Both the position numbers and the translations under genes were made by a program. From Rhodoferax sp. BAB1 (GTDB lineage Bacteria > Pseudomonadota > Gammaproteobacteria > Burkholderiales > Burkholderiaceae_C): DNA of 64,000 nucleotides. Location: the NCBI RefSeq assembly GCF_013334205.1, contig NZ_CP054424.1:2252001-2316000 (forward strand), in the 5' to 3' direction. The notes beneath the pieces were generated by a model. That model made no database searches, was not told where the DNA came from, and saw only the letters and a list, made by a program, of their open reading frames with translations. Each line of letters starts with the position of its first letter. Positions within the stretch are counted from its first letter, which is position 1. This document shows positions 63,901-64,000 of this stretch, in pieces.

Positions 63901-64000
63901 AACCGGCATCGACATCGCCGTTGGAGCGCGCGAGCACAGCGCCCGCGGTCTCGGCATCGGCATAGCTGATGCCGATGCCGACCAGACCGCCAGCCAGGCC
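48968..64000 (-). CDS. Giant secreted repeat protein with RTX block and C-terminal metzincin domain (N-terminus outside window)
   Basis: The frame is open from the window edge to a TAG at 48968, giving at least 5010 residues. In protein order: long beta-helix-like, Val/Ala/Gly/Asn-rich repeats with filamentous-haemagglutinin character; several Calx-beta-like modules; a long RTX block of GGxGxDxxx nonapeptides; His-rich inserts within it; a lectin-like beta-sandwich; and a metzincin-type zinc site HEIGHTLGFEH with Met-turn GLMAD. The final residues are acidic (DVTPEADVELDHPVSVF). RTX repeats bind calcium outside the cell, so the product is extracellular or surface-bound. Downstream genes on the same strand encode SapC, three HlyD-type proteins, an M50 protease and a SecA-like ATPase. 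The missing N-terminus should hold the export signal. The position 63937 GTG is only an internal Val codon. Confidence 0.93.
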   Translation of the reverse strand, partial: GLAGGLVGIGISYADAETAGAVLARSNGDVDAGSLTVEGLQTNTAGSDAYALAGGLIAAGFNIAVVDMKGTVAARLGGSSTTRATNDVTVRAQAANAGLARGFGTTVGGIAIGGMDVSASLGNSGVGAEVSAGLEAGAEITQAHVVSISALSQDTLYAQGQAAGGGLISVLGSDVESVSTQTTEVLIGASAEIDAYAVNLQSTNVQAADVQADSLSIGLASGAGAKALTMVTGDALINVEAGADIGAVRIALAADNSFTKNHYDTSLSSASVSLGGLDFLKSETRVGTEANRFEARINIATGAVLHADGSHADPGLLRLETFTDVTVYDSVEVESYGGFAISTGVSQATVESDSRMVINGSLLSKASNVDIAARSSAAVFTDADLLIATALGGVSTAQAYSTLDVRNTVELNDATLRGQDVNIYAGRDTNGALNLLNGYSNGEVQAYSLLPTIGIPISEVVVDETNRISLNGASKVLAMKNATLRAIAGLGSYFEEGQVTSLSLVPYGISVSEDPDIDVSNLVQIGPDASVEAGINNQAVVRVLPRFVDGVEQLAASRLDTALTEPEKLARSLSVDTDYVYARLDLSQLPLALRNAMQDKFFVIKPREVEAPSLVYKNLVNVLLEQRAEVIDWLANHSTNAEAVARYQVQLELIDEALEELGLTEVIDGKIVIKGSLDLIFVEMPNIYAAPGSVFIDADNTPDLSDVKARAGAKIEIFNSTPFLMSVGDAVIQDSSRVAINANNELVVLTPGRVYLNNVAQGAAPGAAAAPVISITQNSASVSTADASAYYNISTTIPSYDQDLYIVGDIINESGTINILNDDGSITVSGEIRGQTININAAKDFTLNSDGWFHTGRDPRTYFIDKAFMFNRPRTDPDNFYSDANAANVDVSGAGGMQSLLDQINTPDAAILAQGTIAVTARFLNINGLIQSGAQTVELEIDASFNPYAYSIWSNNGQLINSEGDAVAGVNFGDERIPVKAYFDYAKQAIVVEDIVPEGGRVILAGQILSTGNGQVKAAHGHASVNIVNNSNYKLITNRIDTSKDRVGKITLIDTARIDGVQAAKFEYTYSGGQIVERRYDGVLQEPTDTGVSDTEGFSRIVYTQIGGNIDHAGTSTVFNTRPGLQYVWVDGHESTVTVKHTFQTNSFNLFGDLTDFEDWLVSDDVTHTVGTPEYRTGLPLLESEALAVSGTGDSPAGSAGSAYSARFVQVQDSGVIIENGITTIYLLPGTGMGGTAGHTYRARFDGDVILAQENYADTDRWEDMGTPAEALATHNSAFANYERVVYSPDQVSGGGWLETKTITHIEDEIIGLKDYYTHSLKADYDIGIGFVGNDSSTISITSKKDLLVKGDIRVAAGGQVTLGSSQGSVQGSTENMVYNDAPNVSAAGDVMLLVDGGSSVPVSVTAGGDIDITVVLSGATASLVVDQIISTGGDVTITARDGISGVDGDALIQGNRVDLTSTQGSITGQGGSALRVNSNILGTGGLTAVSGGDVNIVETAGDLKLLKSGQVGGISVLATGAARLATVNGSIVDANVELVKPKAIGLGLNQLQLDALALKFGVTPESLNYSVAPGLYSYLYPHAEFLGTTPTQTAAENLNVKGASIYLDANGGAIGRSQAPRIIDLSGGFDSLNAQDKSLLSTSGVSDVYGVQHALYRYVGATGPIPDGGEDNDDLHEQDFSDNSRWEKVSYTATGASKTSPILRNIAHDGYVLVEFNDGRYGLYQYQGAGGQLNLATENFGNANRWEKVQPRATTDTSGDDLVHGQLVSNKNAVERVAFQLRDDIDVESGEAGVTGYSDGDVALDATETLILHRIDAAGDIYLRAGDLIRDAGTVGPTDPVIVGVGNLSLTSGGRIGGEMPGEALRIEMGGSSRLYAFAPGEINIQQMGATGLYVDNAASSGDSVYIETELGNLTVETVLAADHASLIAGGSILDAFSDDGAPEVNIEAASLYLSAGLNIGADAAHFLDVEIAGEISGVAGGSVFLNSPTNLRIGLIAARNGTVHLTSRESVIDHADDTAADIEARNVVLLAEGGSTGTDLNPLDIDSSYNGVAGTITVLAQGRVFLIETEGTQGDDGDMRINEVTGETDDVTLRALKGSILDANGALANNVTGANIILIADLQSIGTQGNALEIDSSNPVQGHLHAQAQRNINVTETSGPLYVGQVQATAGNVILSVRDSGAAGNNLVLDSAALIEALSTAGGEGDILLQAGDNVHAAVGSVIRSGRHLVIHGDSGDTGNVDAAGTTILLEGALASNEIEIAGERQGDTIELRVESLLGHVRVLGDTDGLAGGDDLFILDRLPSMTAERDRIDDGVGALVRDAVDLDGRGGTDRYLVYTHGSANAQDYIVNVLDSGAKNDGLDTLEIEGSEQADVFLLRRVAAITEGASEPIAANTPAFVALMRGTLDEVRDQTHAQVERINYDENINSRLIVRSFGGDDYFAVDDNAALTTLDAGAGNDEVQIGQMYGAARVSMPAPGTVAAGDDFSTIATTAGFLSRGASFALTAYGGTGNDQFTVYSNKAETRLEGNDGNDVFIVRAFALVSDNNKLSTEALNQAIGGEGTDTVMYNINAPVDLDGGAGFDKVVVIGTEFGDDFVITDEAVYGAGLNVRYDNMEAIDVDGLEGDDHFFIRSTRAGVVTTIIGGKGSDTFDVAGDVTEPIVSLDLEGRSGVINHAVTSTDPAYDGLLAAGISTTVAGPATGQVLVTQSAGSTQVNEQGATIDSYTLQLATAPVGGPVYLNVSAGRSTQEEEDGSPAGDSVLVSTDGVNFSRYLTLTVNDTAARTIYVQAMDDGRQEGERVYAISHSAQSADATFNHVAIQNVRVTVLDNDKPEVVITGSGPVERVLEGDATTGISDSYTVQLGAPVVSGTVIVAVATDGQVTVASADARYNAADQTLTFDAGNWNLPVLMTVTAVDDAAIENSLLSSISHTAAGYGAASFQVQVVDNDSAGVLLDQSGGSTRVVTDDLDTPADEAASDSYTVRLTQAPTQDVVITVLPDDLTLANPIELTFTPDNWWIAQTVTVSAVEPQPPMPAQPLKTFPVQPHVLGGAIAGPLFIEGSVDAAADRSVKTAIMLPDETDVPLPSAVITVDENTLIDTLVLHNDSSVSNDTGLMAAGSWYDENGVPSTNISGLGLAGSVSFGEEAFPGGKTFAGGITYRNVEVAEVLLGQGDDHFTVTDTLSTTAAHGGITVIHGGGNTSATAGDTLIATHSRSPLVLLGDTTQDGLRYSGESGVASTHGIRFDHAGNDLIDASASGQSVTIYGGIGQDTIYGSAQGDHLLGGSGEDIIHGLGGIDHIYGDSGINLFYGSTGVDGAKPDVIVVNANTSVHPNRDDLLAGSDQIFGGEGDDLILGDHGQFDLVPGTQRVATKDNEAVTVVRTTEPDNGAADIIHGDTGNDRILGGNGSDLIYGSTGNDLILGDHGVLDFHVDADLTTLDLAYTNDPDDGGAGDFLYGSDGEDLILGGAGDDIITGDAGSDVLLGDHGRVTAVLGVYVRLESEQPGVGGSDNIFGSTGNDWIIGGAGADRLSGDEGDDVVAGDNAILDFVGVGILTTTDPTEGGGDVIVGGIGKDVLFGGTGADLIYGDSEFDTRDLETGDVAPAGDDDVIFGDHGKVDLNLPANVNFLSIDIGANDGGGNDVVHAGGGDDIIIGGQGDDLLRGDAGDDDMLGGTNVPFGADGDDTMYGGDGGDAMLGDNGYILRTFNATGDDWVRTPYGNIVRTVIRYDDLDLVDGDDIMYGDGGTNEIWGQRGNDTLVGGLGDDEIIGGLGHDTLFGNGGHDVILGDMGIITRAYNPDGSARENADGSWHKDVLLLDMAYLTGAIALNGPDMPEGSQATVDALLGADVTLLTGVFNADGSKRYNGYGTPENRALLLNLIEDGNDTISGGDGNDAIYGQRGNDILTGDAGRDFISGGLGDDTIDGGDDDDTVVGDQAIVDADWAAVPNVTHGYWVVNNVVDGVSSAEAALGIDLGPLGTKVIPMMSVVPGRELNASVQLLPQIFGYGPLPGADHLNLADGGSLAAYASVVTDWAHHADLLSGNDTVAGGAGDDTVVGDDLISVARTVVFDADTMAEAEYLTRRLLDVSDDFSDLVHEQYELVCDHFGTWGSNWHDNWNDHWDRDGYWNTVIDATYAFGNDTLRGDAGQDVLIGDNSVTMTPAFAVPTDLADEFEQFIDGSTWAGDEIAHGITDLVALEHHQRDVVITVQSGWKTYQKLQGHVDELLTGNDTIFGGDGNDLVVGDAFVYRAPQVLLIPAVEQPYQHHHHHGHHHHYHGHDHGHDHDHDDSWWHADGWTDRDWADWGAYGGYGGYGGYGSYGWDDHNHHHGQYGHDHHGHHGDHEGHSLDAILTGRDTVYGGAGSDLIWGDNLALVTPDVVRSWGLSSYEYAHAKDHAGDALARLSALTDETGYWFGGDHHEHGHGHHDGQGWWDHHHDDDHHHHHHHHDSELYEDEIWAGDGNDIVFGQRGDDDLYGEKGDDWLIGGHDSDDLDGGSDRRERNKLYSGDTSSYELRELVAASMTNWDGAFLNLALPSAPFGNTVIDRGAHSHHGTFDFIEFDCPPGLTFQHTETFSDGVANLFTGDRTGTWSISSGRYVTTPVAGGLALNLMDLGLNSNQSMSVLELSTRIKVQGQGGFIFDYYSPDYYRFVEIDAVADQVRIGHYTAAEGWVIDASASRKIYAGYDYNLGIELQGPLVKVYLNGDDVLGHAYDQVAMHGQVGLYAKDGTGSFDYVTVRSNDTAFRAAADYLQADVAAPLSDGTVTLTQEQLSSLTAAAVDAWKRTLAPGDERLALLDGIRFSIADLPELALAETQAGGNILVDIDAAGHGWFVDRTPGDDREFRNEGGVLIARGGAAAGNMDLYSVLQHEIGHTLGFEHSDGGLMADTLAAGLRTATPSMPQPVAPPLPWVSLSTILAGMDSTASTSNWTAPPVPGLVMPSIDWSSLGTGQKTTGKTAASGSSWQTDFVNHLARNEAERNPNAKMRIQLDVTPEADVELDHPVSVF
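49300..49700 (-). other. C-terminal metzincin-like zinc protease domain of the giant protein
   Basis: HEIGHTLGFEH is encoded at 49352-49384 and matches HExxHxxGxxH with all three His ligands and the Glu. GLMAD follows six residues later, as a candidate Met-turn. Upstream, ILVDIDAAGHGWFVD is like the matrixin beta-strand region. The catalytic residues are present, so activity is plausible. Confidence 0.8.
49755..50330 (-). other. Lectin-like (LamG/concanavalin-type) domain of the giant protein
   Basis: About 190 residues of alternating strands, including GTWSISSGRYVTTPV, LELSTRIKVQGQGGFIFDYY, VRIGHYTAAEGWVI, LGIELQGPLVKVYLNGDDVL and GQVGLYAKDGTGSFDYVTV. The IELQGPLVKVYLNG and VGLYAKDGTGSFD segments resemble laminin-G-like or glucanase-like jelly rolls that bind glycans. 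Confidence 0.6.
50647..50748 (-). repeat. Histidine/aspartate-rich insert 1 of the giant protein
   Basis: The DNA is a run of GTG/ATG-type triplets on the plus strand, encoding on the minus strand HHEHGHGHHDGQGWWDHHH, then DDD and eight consecutive His. It sits between RTX repeats and looks like a metal-binding segment. Confidence 0.85.
50953..51208 (-). repeat. Histidine-rich and Gly-Tyr insert 2 of the giant protein
   Basis: It encodes QHHHHHGHHHHYHGHDHGHD with DHDD, a Trp/Asp stretch, then GAYGGYGGYGGYGSYGWDD and a second His run HGQYGHDHHGHHGDHEGH. The segment interrupts two RTX repeats. Confidence 0.85.
54940..55900 (-). repeat. Calx-beta-like modules of the giant protein
   Basis: About three modules share DSYTVQL/DSYTVRL/DSYTLQL followed by a strand with VTVASAD, LTFDAGNW or LTFTPDNW and end in VQVVDNDSAGV or RVTVLDNDKPEV. 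The pattern is typical of calcium-binding Calx-beta domains. Confidence 0.7.
56000..64000 (-). repeat. Beta-helix-like repeat region of the giant protein
   Basis: Residues 1 to about 2670 of the visible frame. Short strands recur with patterns such as DVTVRAQAANAG, DVNIYAGRDTNGAL, GTINILNDDGSITVSGEIRGQTININA and DVMLLVDGGSS, typical of parallel beta-helix adhesins. Near 58000-56500 strands of the form GNVILSVRD and GEINIQQMG continue. Confidence 0.7.

Noticed and set aside
48941..63901. A 4986-codon open frame on the plus strand, antisense to the giant gene
   Set aside because: It is a codon-bias shadow of the GC-rich repeat gene. Its translation is a monotonous Val/Gly/His/Asp/Gln mix with no domain, whereas the minus strand shows RTX, metzincin and lectin motifs.

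Overview
The window is GC-rich DNA (roughly two thirds G+C by eye) with densely packed, operon-like genes. The gene content suggests a betaproteobacterium of the Burkholderiales, most likely Comamonadaceae. Pointers are two orphan Bug/TTT-type solute receptors, a DarP (YjgA)-MogA pair, PmbA, TrmJ-CysE, and a C-rich/G-rich repeat at the start of mogA of a kind I remember from Comamonadaceae. No rRNA, tRNA or CRISPR array was seen.

Region 1 (1-4517): an IclR-type regulator faces a leftward operon of a short-chain dehydrogenase, a flavin-containing monooxygenase, a BASS-family transporter and an NAD-dependent epimerase cut by the window edge. A perfect 16-bp palindrome lies between the two transcription units. 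This looks like a small catabolic unit for an unknown, probably carbonyl- or ring-containing, substrate.

Region 2 (4530-19287): an apparently complete oxidative hexuronate/aldarate pathway. Uronate dehydrogenase and a beta-propeller lactonase would make galactarate or glucarate. GarD and GudD (plus a second GudD-like enolase-superfamily protein) dehydrate these. KdgD gives 2-oxoglutarate semialdehyde, and an aldehyde dehydrogenase gives 2-oxoglutarate. A TRAP transporter (DctPQM) and two Bug receptors serve uptake. A FadR-type GntR regulator sits at the divergent centre, with operator-like sites inside its own promoter and the kdgD promoter. A 269-bp palindromic miniature element with 26-bp perfect terminal inverted repeats lies between gudD and the aldehyde dehydrogenase gene.

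Region 3 (19298-32794): mostly housekeeping and signalling. It holds a membrane PAS-GGDEF cyclase, PmbA/TldE, DarP, MogA, a DMT exporter, CysE, TrmJ, SuhB, a four-PAS GGDEF-EAL protein, a DUF2256 protein translationally coupled to an iron-sulfur photolyase, and a DUF2237 protein.

Region 4 (32805-40747): an AtzH/HpxZ-like protein, a DeoR-type regulator, and a divergent operon with a HAD phosphatase, a complete Ugp-like ABC importer and a class III metallophosphodiesterase. An AT-richer lipoprotein-like or periplasmic FG-GAP-type gene follows.

Region 5 (41030-64000, all leftward): the most interesting part. A gene for a giant surface/secreted protein (at least 5010 residues, N-terminus beyond the window) is followed tightly by a SapC-family gene, a GAF-TM-HlyD protein, a PqqD-like/M50-protease/HlyD fusion, a truncated SecA-like ATPase and a third HlyD-type adaptor. 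The giant protein has long beta-helix-like repeats, Calx-beta-like repeats, a large RTX block with extraordinary His-rich inserts, a lectin-like domain and a C-terminal metzincin site. No ABC exporter ATPase and no TolC homologue is present. I infer a dedicated export and processing system for the giant protein that uses a SecA-like motor.
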